The position numbers were made by a program, and so were the translations under genes. This document shows, in pieces, positions 36,129-45,062 of a stretch of 64,000 nt of DNA (positions within the stretch are counted from its first letter, which is position 1; each line of letters begins with the position of its first letter). Source of the stretch: CAWEFA01 sp963808135 (GTDB taxonomy: Bacteria; Bacteroidota; Bacteroidia; Bacteroidales; DTGW01); contig CAWEFA010000034.1 in assembly GCA_963808135.1 (NCBI GenBank), positions 1 to 64,000 of the forward strand, read 5' to 3'. The notes under the pieces are model-generated. The model worked only from the letters and a program-made list of their open reading frames with translations, had not been told where the DNA came from and did no database searches.

Positions 36129-36356
36129 AAAAAATCTGGCAACTCGGGTTTCTATACTATTATTTAATTTTAACATCACAAAGTTTTTAACAATGATGAG
36201 TTTTTTTCAACATTTATAAGTTTTTCGTACTTAAATAATTAAATTTGTTTAGATTTTTTAATTACTTTGTGGTTAAGCAATATGCATAGCTTATGCAATA
36301 TGTTGAAGAAATGACGAATACAATAACATATCATTCACTATAAACGTTGAAACAAT

Positions 36357-37742
36357 ATGTTTAAATGGCTGCTTACACCTATTAATTATTTGATAATCCT
36401 GTTTATGGGTTTTATTTTTGAAGGGGAAGTATCATTAAAAATTTCAGCCCCTCAAACTGTAACTGCCGGCGATGAATTTAAAGTGTCCGTTACTTTGAAC
36501 AAAGGAAAGCTTGAAAGTTTTTCGCGTTTGCTTCAGGATTTACCTGCTGGTTTAAAAGCCACACCCGTCAATTCCGCAAATTCCGATTTTACTTTTAAAG
36601 ATAATAAAGTGAGGCTTATCTGGCTTAAACTTCCCGATACCGATAGCATTACAGTTACTTATAATATTAAGGTCGATCAGCGGCTTAAAGGCACTTTCAA
36701 CCTGAGCGGCAAATTTTCATATATCCAGGATAATGAACGGCAAACTATCGAAGCTACCCCGGTAACTATTAATATCAATCCAAACCTAAATATCGACCCA
36801 AAGCTTATTGTAGATATAAAAGACTTCAAGGAGCAGGTAATACCGGAATTAATGCCAACAGGCCAGGCGCCGATAGCTTGTATACGCCAAGCCCCTGTTA
36901 ATACTGGCGATGCCGATAATAGCTACATAGTTAATTTATTGGTATATAAAGAAAATGCCCAAAAATTTGCTAAAATAGAAGAAACCGTCCCTGAAAATTT
37001 TACCGCTATAAAAATTGACAGTAAGGAAGGTATTTTCGTATTTAAAAATGGTTTGGCAAAATTCTTATGGATGAACCTGCCTACAGCTCCTTATTTTATT
37101 GTTTCATATCGTTTAGTCCCTAACCCGGGCGTTTCAGGGCCTCCAACGCTCAACGGCAAGTTTTCATACGTGGTTGATGAAAAAACAATAGTAAAAGATA
37201 TTGTTCAAAAAGATGTTAACCTGGCATCATTGTCAGCCGATGATGTCCATAAGCTTATAAATGAAGTTTCATCATTGCCTGTTTCTGTCCCAATAGCTGA
37301 AAAAATAACCCCTGTTGATACGGCTAAATTATTGGCTCAAAAAATTGAACAAAAGAATAAACAACCTGATATTACAGCTAAAATTAAAGAAACGAAAAAA
37401 AGGTTTCAAAAAAATGCTGAAGAACCGGGAATGGCTTACATGCTGGAACCTGAAGAAGGCGTTTATTACAGGGTCCAGGTTGCCGCCGGCCATAAAAAAA
37501 TAAATATTAAGCGGTATTTTAAACGGTTTAAAATTTATGACGAAATTCGTTCGGAAGATCACGAAGGATGGCGCAAATATTCAATCGGCTCATTCCCGGA
37601 ATATAAACAGGCACGCGATTACAGGGTACATATCTGGAACACTACGCTTATTGCAGATGCATTTGTATCGGCCTACAATACCGGCAAACGCATAACCGTA
37701 CAGGAGGCTTTAATGATTACAAACCAGAAATGGTATAAATGA
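36357..37742 (+). CDS. envelope protein with duplicated beta-domain and SPOR-like C-terminus
   Basis: 461 residues, N-terminal signal or anchor (LIILFMGFIFEGEVSL). Two copies of a beta-rich domain are visible. The first covers about 20-140 (KISAPQTVTAGDEFKVSVTL, then FSRLLQDLPAGLKA, VRLIWLKLP, LSGKFSYI). The second covers about 180-280 (FAKIEETVPENFTA, AKFLWMNLP, LNGKFSYV). A charged linker follows (about 290-360), then a C-terminal module YYRVQVAAGHKKINIKRYF to about 445 that looks like a Bacteroidota SPOR-like domain, which in other proteins binds peptidoglycan. The next gene starts 7 bases downstream, so they form an operon. The function is not known. Confidence 0.65.
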   Translation: MFKWLLTPINYLIILFMGFIFEGEVSLKISAPQTVTAGDEFKVSVTLNKGKLESFSRLLQDLPAGLKATPVNSANSDFTFKDNKVRLIWLKLPDTDSITVTYNIKVDQRLKGTFNLSGKFSYIQDNERQTIEATPVTININPNLNIDPKLIVDIKDFKEQVIPELMPTGQAPIACIRQAPVNTGDADNSYIVNLLVYKENAQKFAKIEETVPENFTAIKIDSKEGIFVFKNGLAKFLWMNLPTAPYFIVSYRLVPNPGVSGPPTLNGKFSYVVDEKTIVKDIVQKDVNLASLSADDVHKLINEVSSLPVSVPIAEKITPVDTAKLLAQKIEQKNKQPDITAKIKETKKRFQKNAEEPGMAYMLEPEEGVYYRVQVAAGHKKINIKRYFKRFKIYDEIRSEDHEGWRKYSIGSFPEYKQARDYRVHIWNTTLIADAFVSAYNTGKRITVQEALMITNQKWYK

Positions 37743-37749
37743 TCACAGG

Positions 37750-39147
37750 ATGAAGCGCTTATTTAATATACAATTTCTATTGTTCATCCTGCTTTTTTCC
37801 CCGGCTTATAAATTATTTGGGCAGGAAAGAGATTGGGAAAAATATCTTATTGAAGATGTTGAAAATATTAATCCTGTTTATAAGCCTGTCATTGGTGTTG
37901 GGATGGGCTTTTTGAGTTTTTATGGAAATGTAAACAACAACATTTCAAATCCGTTATTCGGCAACATGGCGCTTAAAGTGAACATGCACGCTTATGTCGA
38001 CCAGCCTAAGCATTATAAATTCAACCTTTACGTAATGTCAACTTTATTTGGGCAATCTCCGATGACTGTAAGACAACGTTCATATACCACACCTGATAAA
38101 AATTTTAGTTTTCAATCAGATTTCCTGATTTTCGGCGCAAACATACATTACGATTTCGATCATTTTATTAAAAAGACAAGTTTTATGCGGCCATTTATTT
38201 CAATCGGGTTGGAGAATGTTGCATTCAGTTCAAAAGCCGATTTAATAGGTAAATATTATAATCCTGCCGATGGAAAGTGGCATGCTTCGCCATATTATTA
38301 CTGGACTGACGGAACAGTCCGAAACCAGCCCCAAGCTAATGAAAGGCAAAGCTACTTTGTAGTTACCGACAATGTTTATGAAACTGACATGAGGAGCGAT
38401 ACCACCATAAATGATCGTGGACATTACAGCCAGAATACATTTGCCATCCCGCTTGAAGCCGGGCTGGATTTCACTATTAGCAACAGAACAAGCATAAGAA
38501 TTGGCTATTCATATCATTTTACTTTTTCGAAATATATCGATTACAATAAAAATATCACAAAAAATCCCGGATATGATAAGCTCGGCTATTCCTATTTTTC
38601 ATTGCACTTCGACCTTTTTTCAGATCCTAAAATGCTTCGTTTAAATAAGCTGCTTGCCATGGTTGAAGATTTCGATTATGATCTTCTGGGCGATGAAGAC
38701 GGGGATATGGTGCTCGATATTAACGACAAATGCCTCCATACGCCAAAAGGTTTAGCAGTAGATTCTGTAGGCTGCCCTTTAGATTCGGATGGCGATGGCG
38801 TTCCCGATTACCTGGATAAGCAACCGAATACGCCTCGTGGAGCAATTGTCGACCAGGATGGCGTTGAAATTCCCGACAGCGTTGTTTGGGCAAACCTTAA
38901 CCTCGAAGCACTATCGCGCCCGCAGGTGGAGGCTTACCTTGCAACGATGCAAAACCTTACAGGCGGCTCATCACGAAGGCTTGGGAAAGTTGAAATACCT
39001 GCAAAATTTAAATCCCTCGACCTTGACGGCGACGGATATATCTCGTTCGATGAAGTATTGAAGGCAATTGATGCATTCTTCGATTTCGATTCCGATTTAA
39101 CAACCCAGGATATTTACGAACTCAACGACTTCTTCTTTTCGCAGTAA
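37750..39147 (+). CDS. outer-membrane beta-barrel protein with TSP3-type and EF-hand calcium motifs
   Basis: 465 residues with a cleavable signal (ends about LFGQ, residue 25). Residues about 50-310 alternate as amphipathic strands (IGVGMGFLSFYGNV, LKVNMHAYVDQP, RIGYSYHFTFSKYI) typical of a small barrel. Then come acidic calcium-binding repeats: DGDMVLDINDKC, DSDGDGVPDYLDKQP and DQDGVEIPDS, as in thrombospondin type 3/OmpA-like linkers. A canonical EF-hand loop DLDGDGYISFDE follows near 425-436. No C-terminal OmpA peptidoglycan domain follows. It is coupled to the SPOR-like gene upstream and probably forms an envelope-spanning pair with it. Confidence 0.68.
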   Translation: MKRLFNIQFLLFILLFSPAYKLFGQERDWEKYLIEDVENINPVYKPVIGVGMGFLSFYGNVNNNISNPLFGNMALKVNMHAYVDQPKHYKFNLYVMSTLFGQSPMTVRQRSYTTPDKNFSFQSDFLIFGANIHYDFDHFIKKTSFMRPFISIGLENVAFSSKADLIGKYYNPADGKWHASPYYYWTDGTVRNQPQANERQSYFVVTDNVYETDMRSDTTINDRGHYSQNTFAIPLEAGLDFTISNRTSIRIGYSYHFTFSKYIDYNKNITKNPGYDKLGYSYFSLHFDLFSDPKMLRLNKLLAMVEDFDYDLLGDEDGDMVLDINDKCLHTPKGLAVDSVGCPLDSDGDGVPDYLDKQPNTPRGAIVDQDGVEIPDSVVWANLNLEALSRPQVEAYLATMQNLTGGSSRRLGKVEIPAKFKSLDLDGDGYISFDEVLKAIDAFFDFDSDLTTQDIYELNDFFFSQ

Positions 39148-39164
39148 AAAAAGTATCGGTAACT

Positions 39165-39722
39165 TTATTGAATGCCTGCCTCGCGCTGGTTTAAATATTC
39201 TTCAAGAAATTCAACATTTGAACGGGTAACAGCTATGCGACCTGAACGGGTAAACTGCTTAACGCCGTATTGAGAAAGTTCCTTAAACAATTTGCTTGTT
39301 TCAAATTCGTGCCCGGTTTTTTCAATTACTGTGTATTCAGTAGTTATTTCAATAATGCGGGCGTTGCTTTTTCTAACAATAGTTTCTATCATATTGCTTT
39401 TAAGCAAGGCATCAGTAGGAACTTTGTAAAGCGCAATTTCCTGGAATATAATTTCATCTTTTGTATGATAAAATGCCTTTACAACCTCAACCAGTTTATC
39501 AATTTGTTTTGTTACTTTTATTACCTGGTCTTCAGTGCAATTAACAACTATTGTAAACTTATGTATGCCATGAGAAGCCGATTCAGATACGGTAAGGCTT
39601 TCAATATTTATATGCCTTCTTGTAAAAATAATTGTTACCCTGTTCAGCAAACCTACTGCATTTTCAGAATAGGCTGTAATTGTATATTCATTGTTCATAA
39701 TAATAAATATTTCATTAGACAT
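39165..39722 (-). CDS. ilvN: acetolactate synthase small (regulatory) subunit
   Basis: Regulatory subunit that gives the acetolactate synthase valine feedback control. 185 residues with an N-terminal ACT domain (about 10-85; EYTITAYSENAVGLLNRVTI, INIESLTVSES) and the C-terminal dimer domain (ALYKVPTDALLKSNMIETIV onward). ATG 39722 is used; ATG 39698 (MNNEYTI) is also possible and fits the family start better. Last gene of ilvD-ilvB-ilvN, 47 bases after ilvB, and under the leader attenuator at 43,509-43,635. Confidence 0.9.
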   Translation of the reverse strand: MSNEIFIIMNNEYTITAYSENAVGLLNRVTIIFTRRHINIESLTVSESASHGIHKFTIVVNCTEDQVIKVTKQIDKLVEVVKAFYHTKDEIIFQEIALYKVPTDALLKSNMIETIVRKSNARIIEITTEYTVIEKTGHEFETSKLFKELSQYGVKQFTRSGRIAVTRSNVEFLEEYLNQREAGIQ

Positions 39723-39769
39723 TTAATCCATAAATCTTTATCCAATATCAATTAATAAAAACCGAAAAA

Positions 39770-41475
39770 TCATTTTTCTGCTTCAAGTAAAATTTCTGTA
39801 ACTGCAGCTCCAGTGGGAACCATTGGAAACACATTATCTTCTTTTTCAATCATTACTTCGAGCAAATATGCATTGTCCGATTTCAACATATCTGCAATTG
39901 CTTTATCGAGTTGTAACCGGTCGGTAACTTTTGCCGAGCTCCAACCATAAGCTTCAGCAAGTTTCTGAAAATTGGGGTTGGTAAGTTCAGTACTTGAATA
40001 TCTTTTATCGAAGAAAAGCTGTTGCCATTGGCGTACCATGCCTAAAAAATTGTTATTCATTAAAACAACTTTAACGGCGGCTTTGGATTGTGCAATTGTT
40101 CCCATTTCCTGTATGGTCATTTGTATGCCGCCATCGCCTACGATAAGAATAACTTCTTTTTCGGGAGCGCCCATTTTAGCTCCAAATGCAGCGGGCAAAC
40201 CGAATCCCATTGTGCCTAACCCCCCCGATGTTACAAAGCTGCGTTTATTTTTATGCTGTACATACCGCGATGCATACATTTGGTGCTGCCCAACATCGGT
40301 TACAACAATTGCATTGCCGTTAACCTGTTGGTTGATCCTGTGGATTACTTCGCCCATATTGATTCCCGTTTTTGAAGGATAGAAATCATTATTTATGACT
40401 TTCTCCTGCTCTATTTTGTGGCAGTTTTTAAATTCATTCAGCCATGAATTATATGATTTTTTTTCAATCAAGCCGGTAAGTAATGGCAAAGTTTCTTTAA
40501 CATCGCCAAGAACAGCTATGTCAGTCTTTACGTTTTTATCAATTTCAGCCGGGTCAATTTCGAGATGAATAATTTTTGCCTGTTTTGCATATCGCGAAAC
40601 ATCGCCGGTTATCCTGTCGTCAAAGCGCATGCCTATTGCAATAAGTACATCACACTCGTTTTGCTTAATATTTGGGCCATAGTTTCCGTGCATGCCCAAC
40701 ATGCCTGTGTTTAAAGGGTGGTCAACAGGCATGGCGCTGGCTCCAAGAATTGACCAGCCAAATGGGATGCCCGATTTTTCAACAAAAGCTTTAAATTCTT
40801 CTTCGGCATTTCCAAGAATTACACCCTGCCCTACAACAATATATGGCTTTTTAGCAGCATTAATCAATTTGGCCGCTTCTTCAATTTTAACTTTGTCATA
40901 ATTCGGAACAGGAACGTAGCTTCGGATATATGTGCATTTTTTGTATTCCCATGTTAATTTTCCGAACTGTGCATTTTTGGTTATATCGATTAATACAGGC
41001 CCCGGGCGTCCGGTACTTGCAATATAAAATGCTTTGGCAAATGCTGCCGGAATATCTTCGGCTTCGAAACCTGAAATTCCATTTACAAACCGGCATGGAA
41101 ATACCAACAACATCGGTTTCCTGGAAAGCATCCGAACCGAGAAGCGAAGCCAACACCTGGCCGGTATATACAAACAATAGGAGTTGAATCGATTTGTGCA
41201 TCGGCGATACCTGTTATAAGGTTAGTTGAGCCTGGCCCGGAAGTAGCTATACAAACGCCGATTTTACCTGTAACACGCGCATAGCCCTGTGCAGCATGAA
41301 CAGCTCCCTGCTCATGGCGTACAAGTACATGTTTAATCTTATCCTGATAGCTGTAAAGCGCATCATAAACGGGCATTATAGCTCCTCCCGGATAACCAAA
41401 AATTATTTCCGTTCCTTCTTCTAAAAGCGATAACATAACCGCTTCAGATCCTGTTACTGTTTTTATCTCGTTCAT
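39770..41475 (-). CDS. ilvB: acetolactate synthase large subunit, two frameshifts
   Basis: ThDP enzyme making acetolactate or acetohydroxybutyrate, first common step of Val/Leu/Ile synthesis. The N-terminal part (ATG 41475) has catalytic-Glu context HEQGAVHAAQGYARVTG. After IVCI the frame changes near 41,167 to TGQVLASLLGSDAFQETDVV, and changes again near 41,066 after CKWNF to EAEDIPAAFAKAFYIASTGRPG; the rest is continuous to 39770. The ThDP-Mg motif GDGGIQMTIQEM ... NNNF is intact. Joined length about 568 residues. Both breaks look like single surplus bases. Confidence 0.88.
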
Positions 41476-41635
41476 AATTTTTATTATATATCCTCCCCGT
41501 TTCTTCTTTTAACAAAAAATATTACGAATTAATCAAGGAGAAAAAATTGTTTAACATATTATTTAACAAATGTCCTTCATCCTTCCTCTCGCGGATTTTG
41601 AAGGTTTTTAATCGACAATCCTTACAGCACCCATA

Positions 41636-43435
41636 TCAGCGCTTGAACACCATGCTGGCATAAGCTTTTAAAGCTTTTGATATTTCACGCTTACGCAACT
41701 TAGGCATGAAAGCTGCTTTTCCAAGCGACAGTTCTTCATTACGGCGTTTTTCAAGTTCTCCGTCAGAAACAAGAACATTAATTTTTCTTGAAGGAATATC
41801 TATTTCAATAATATCACCATCGCAAATAAGACCTATTTCACCACCTGAAGCTGCTTCGGGCGATATATGGCAGATCGAAAGCCCGGATGTTCCTCCTGAA
41901 AAACGGCCATCGGTGATCAATGCACATTCTTTACCTAAATGCCTTGATTTAATATACGATGTAGGATAAAGCATTTCCTGCATACCCGGGCCACCTTCGG
42001 CCCTTCGTAGCTGATTACGACCACATCGCCTGCTTTGACATCTTTTAGTATCCATCGCAAGCATCTTCCTGGCTTTCGAAAACCCTCGCCGGTCCCTTAA
42101 ACTTAAATATCGACGGATCAACACCCGCAGTTTTTACTATGCAGCCATTGCTGGCAATATTGCCAAAAAGCACGCCCAGTCCGCCATCGGGAAAATAGCG
42201 ATTGCTCAATATCCCTGATGCAGCCCTGGATGCGGTCGGTATCAAGTTCTTTAAACATGTATCCCTGGAACCCATTTTCAGGTTTTTTAAACCTGCCGGG
42301 CCGCTTTTATATAATTTCAAACGCTTCATCAATTACTGTTTTACGCATTATATCATATTTGTCAAGCGCTTCTTTTAGCTTATAACCGTCAACACGATTT
42401 ACGGCATTATCTAACAAGCCGCTCCTGTCCAATTCTCCCATAATACCGAGAATGCCGCCGGCTCGGTTAACATCTTCAACATGATAACTCGAACTTGGAG
42501 CTACTTTGCATAATACGGGAATTTTTCGTGATAATGCATCTATATCTTTCAAAGTAAAATCGACCCCGGCCTCATAAGCTATTGCCAAAATGTGGAGCAC
42601 AGTATTTGTAGAACCGCCCATTGCAATATCAAGCGCCATTGCATTTTTAAAAGCATTTTTAGTAGCTATGGAACGGGGAAGTACAGAGTCGTCCCCTTCA
42701 TAGTAATATTTTTTACACATTTCAACAATTCTCTTTGCCGCTTTTTCAAAAAGCTTAAGCCGATTTTTATGCGTTGCAACAATAGTGCCGTTTCCGGGAA
42801 GCGCCAGTACCAATAGCTTCATTAAGACAATTCATGGAATTAGCTGTAAACATTCCTGAACATGAGCCGCAGGTGGGGCAGGCATTTTTTTCAACCTCGT
42901 CAATTACCGATTCGGAAATTGAATCATCGGCAGCCATAACCATAGCATCTATGAGATCATATCTTTTGTTTCCAACACGTCCGGCTTCCATAGGCCCGCC
43001 TGAAACGAATATGGCCGGTATATTCAAACGCATTGCCGCCATTAACATTCCCGGTGTTATTTTATCGCAATTGCTTATGCACACCATTGCATCTACTTTA
43101 TGGGCATTGCACATAAATTCAACGCTGTCGGCAATAATATCGCGCGATGGCAATGAATATAACATACCGTCATGCCCCATTGCGATACCGTCGTCTATTG
43201 CAATGGTATTAAACTCGGCAGCAAAAAAGCCTTCAGCTTCAATATATGCTTTAACCTGCTGCCCAATTTCATGTAAATGGACATGTCCCGGCACAAATTG
43301 TGTAAATGAATTTGCAATAGCTATGATGGGCTTTCCAATTTGTTCTTCTTTCATACCGTTTGCCCTCCATAAGCTTCTTGCTCCCGCCATCAGGCGGCCC
43401 TGGGTTGTAGTAAAACTACGTAACTGGTTTTTCAT
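41636..43435 (-). CDS. ilvD: dihydroxy-acid dehydratase, about six frameshifts
   Basis: Fe-S dehydratase of the Val/Ile pathway. Recognisable pieces in order: N-terminal part from ATG 43435 (SNCDKITPGMLMAAMRLN, cluster Cys; CPTCGSCSGMFTANSMNCLNE), ALPGNGTIVATH, DIAMGGSTNTVLHILA, a short stretch FKELDTDRIQGCIRDIEQS, PDGGLGVLFGNIASNGCIVK, DVKAGDVVVISYEGPK, then GGPGMQEMLYPTSY and DGRFSGGTSGLSICHISPEA to the stop at 41636. Each junction changes frame, near 42,800, 42,317, 42,285, 42,192, 42,048 and 41,990. The order and content are exactly those of IlvD, about 600 residues when joined. First gene after the attenuator. Confidence 0.85.
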
Positions 43436-43508
43436 TTTATATGTTTATTTAAAATTAAGTTTTTTAATGTTCTGCTTTTTTGCACTCTTTTATATTATAA
43501 TAAAACAG

Positions 43509-43541
43509 AGAAGCCTTTCTCTTCAGGTGAGAAAGGCTTCT
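43509..43541 (-). terminator. ilv attenuator terminator hairpin
   Basis: A perfect 13-bp stem (43509-43521 with 43529-43541) and 7-base loop, read on the minus strand and followed by a U-rich stretch (TGTTTTATTATA). It lies 28 bases after the stop of the leader peptide and about 75 before the ilvD start, so it can stop transcription before the operon. The stem is GC-richer than all DNA around it. Read-through when branched-chain aminoacyl-tRNA is scarce is the classical model. Confidence 0.8.
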
Positions 43542-43569
43542 TATCATTTGGTATTTTATAAATACATTC

Positions 43570-43635
43570 TCACCCTATTCGATTTCTGATAAGGACTACT
43601 ACGACTAAGACGAGAATGTTAACAATATTTTTCAT
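43570..43635 (-). CDS. ilv operon leader peptide
   Basis: A 21-codon frame from ATG 43635 to TGA 43570 on the minus strand. Of 21 residues 13 are branched-chain: I4, V5, I7, L8, V9, L10, V11-V14, L15, I16 and I20. The central run from I7 to I16 has no other amino acid. It is placed between an exact TAnnTTTG promoter and a strong terminator hairpin directly upstream of ilvD. This is the hallmark of ribosome-mediated attenuation sensing charged Ile, Val and Leu tRNAs, as in enterobacterial ilvGMEDA and ilvBN leaders. Confidence 0.82.
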   Translation of the reverse strand: MKNIVNILVLVVVVLIRNRIG

Positions 43636-43653
43636 ACTATGAATTTCTGGTGA

Positions 43654-43684
43654 CAAAGTTAGAAATTTATTAATTAAAACAAAA
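43654..43684 (-). promoter_or_regulatory. ilv operon promoter
   Basis: On the minus strand a TTTTG (43680-43684) is followed after 18 bases by TAACTTTG (43654-43661). These fit the Bacteroidota -33 and TAnnTTTG -7 elements. Transcription would start near 43,647, about 12 bases before the leader peptide ATG. The left end of the IS element's neighbouring inverted repeat is about 78 bases upstream of the -33 box. Confidence 0.65.
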
Positions 43685-43761
43685 TATTTAATTGTTTTTT
43701 AATTTTATTTAAACGTTTATGCTTATATTGTTTACTGATTATCAAATAATTTAAATAATTA

Positions 43762-44898
43762 ACTCATGTTACGCAGCTTGAAAAATAGGAATAGTTTCAA
43801 TCTGCTTTAAATTTTTGTAAGCCATTTTCAGGGCATTTAGATACAGTTTTTCCTTTAATTCAAAATGATTGTGGCTGTGCCTAAGTTTAAGAACTTCAAA
43901 TTTCACATAAGCGAGAATGGCTGCACAAAAATGGCTAATTTGTGTATTCTCTCTTTTTGTTGGAGACTTGGCAAATGATGCATTGCTTTTGACACTTTTG
44001 TGATACTCTTCAACTTTCCATCGTTTTTGATAGATCGAAGTAATTTGCCCGTATGTTAAGTTGAGGTCGCTTGTAACCAGATAAAGGATGCCTTTGCTTC
44101 CATCTCCGTTTTTGAAGACTTGCCTGGCTATTCCGATGGGAAAACCCACCTTTTTCAGCCAAACATGAATAATAGCATCGTTTTCCAGTGGCAACGCCTC
44201 AATCCTAACATACTTGCCTTCAAGTTTATCATCATGGCTCAAGGCTACTTTCCTGTTACCTTTGATGGCCATAACAAAATCAACTCTTATAGATTCTTTT
44301 ACAAAACACATATTTTCAGACGAACAGAACCAAATATCATTGAGGACATAGCTAAAATTGACGAGATTGTTTCTCACTTGTGTTAATAGTTCCCGATATA
44401 AGGCATTTTTGGTTTTCTTGGCTTTGCGTTGTTTCTTCCCTGTCTTTGGATTGGTTTTTTGTTCTGGTTTGGTAATAAAATCAACTGCCACAGGAAGGTT
44501 TGCTTGTTCACTGCAATATTGTGCTGTTATAAAGTTTACCCCTTTCACACTCCTTTTTTTAGTGTGGTCAAAATGCCAACATATTAGTGAATTCTCATCT
44601 GTATATGGCTTCTCTTGTATAGAGTCGTCTATAGAAATACAACCTTGGCTATTTTCAATTTCCCTGATAAATGGCTTTACTTCTTTCCAAATACTTTGAC
44701 TGGAAAAGGCACCTGAAGATAGTAAACGGGTAACTTTGTCGTGGCTAATTGCTTTATCTGTCAATGCTGAAAGCCCGGTTGCCGTGCATAAACGCGTGGA
44801 GATCATCAGGTAATCTGTATATAAATTTTCAATGACTCTTTGACTAGCTGTTCTCATCGATTTTTTGTCCTAAATTAATATACTTGCGTAACATGAGT
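43762..44898 (-). mobile_element. IS element, 1,137 bp, IS4-superfamily-like, complete
   Basis: Terminal inverted repeats: ACTCATGTTACGCA at 43762-43775 and its exact complement at 44885-44898. The 5-bp sequence AATTA flanks both ends (43757-43761 and 44899-44903) as a target-site duplication. A single intact transposase gene fills the inside. The intact gene and perfect ends suggest a recent insertion. It sits between the ilv promoter and the ettA-like gene. Confidence 0.82.
43769..44857 (-). CDS. DDE transposase of the IS element
   Basis: 362 residues with an RNase H-like DDE core. The candidate acidic residues are the Asp of CISIDDSIQEKP (about 75-86), the Asp of YVLNDIWFCSSE and the Glu of YQKRWKVEEYHKSVK. 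The last fits the Y-(2)-R-(3)-E-(6)-K signature of IS4-related transposases. The N-terminal 60 residues look like a DNA-binding domain. The frame is intact. I cannot place it in one IS family with certainty; IS4 or IS701 relatives are the best matches by motif. Confidence 0.8.
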   Translation of the reverse strand: MRTASQRVIENLYTDYLMISTRLCTATGLSALTDKAISHDKVTRLLSSGAFSSQSIWKEVKPFIREIENSQGCISIDDSIQEKPYTDENSLICWHFDHTKKRSVKGVNFITAQYCSEQANLPVAVDFITKPEQKTNPKTGKKQRKAKKTKNALYRELLTQVRNNLVNFSYVLNDIWFCSSENMCFVKESIRVDFVMAIKGNRKVALSHDDKLEGKYVRIEALPLENDAIIHVWLKKVGFPIGIARQVFKNGDGSKGILYLVTSDLNLTYGQITSIYQKRWKVEEYHKSVKSNASFAKSPTKRENTQISHFCAAILAYVKFEVLKLRHSHNHFELKEKLYLNALKMAYKNLKQIETIPIFQAA

Positions 44899-45062
44899 AA
44901 TTAACAGAAATCAAGATTAGAGTAAACCTATTAAACCTGATATTGCAATAATTTCAATGAACCTAATCAAACAAATAATAAAAATAAACTTTAAAATTTA
45001 TTAAATAATTCGTCATTTTGTATTGTTTTCATTTTCTTTGAATTTAAATTAGGTAATGGGTT

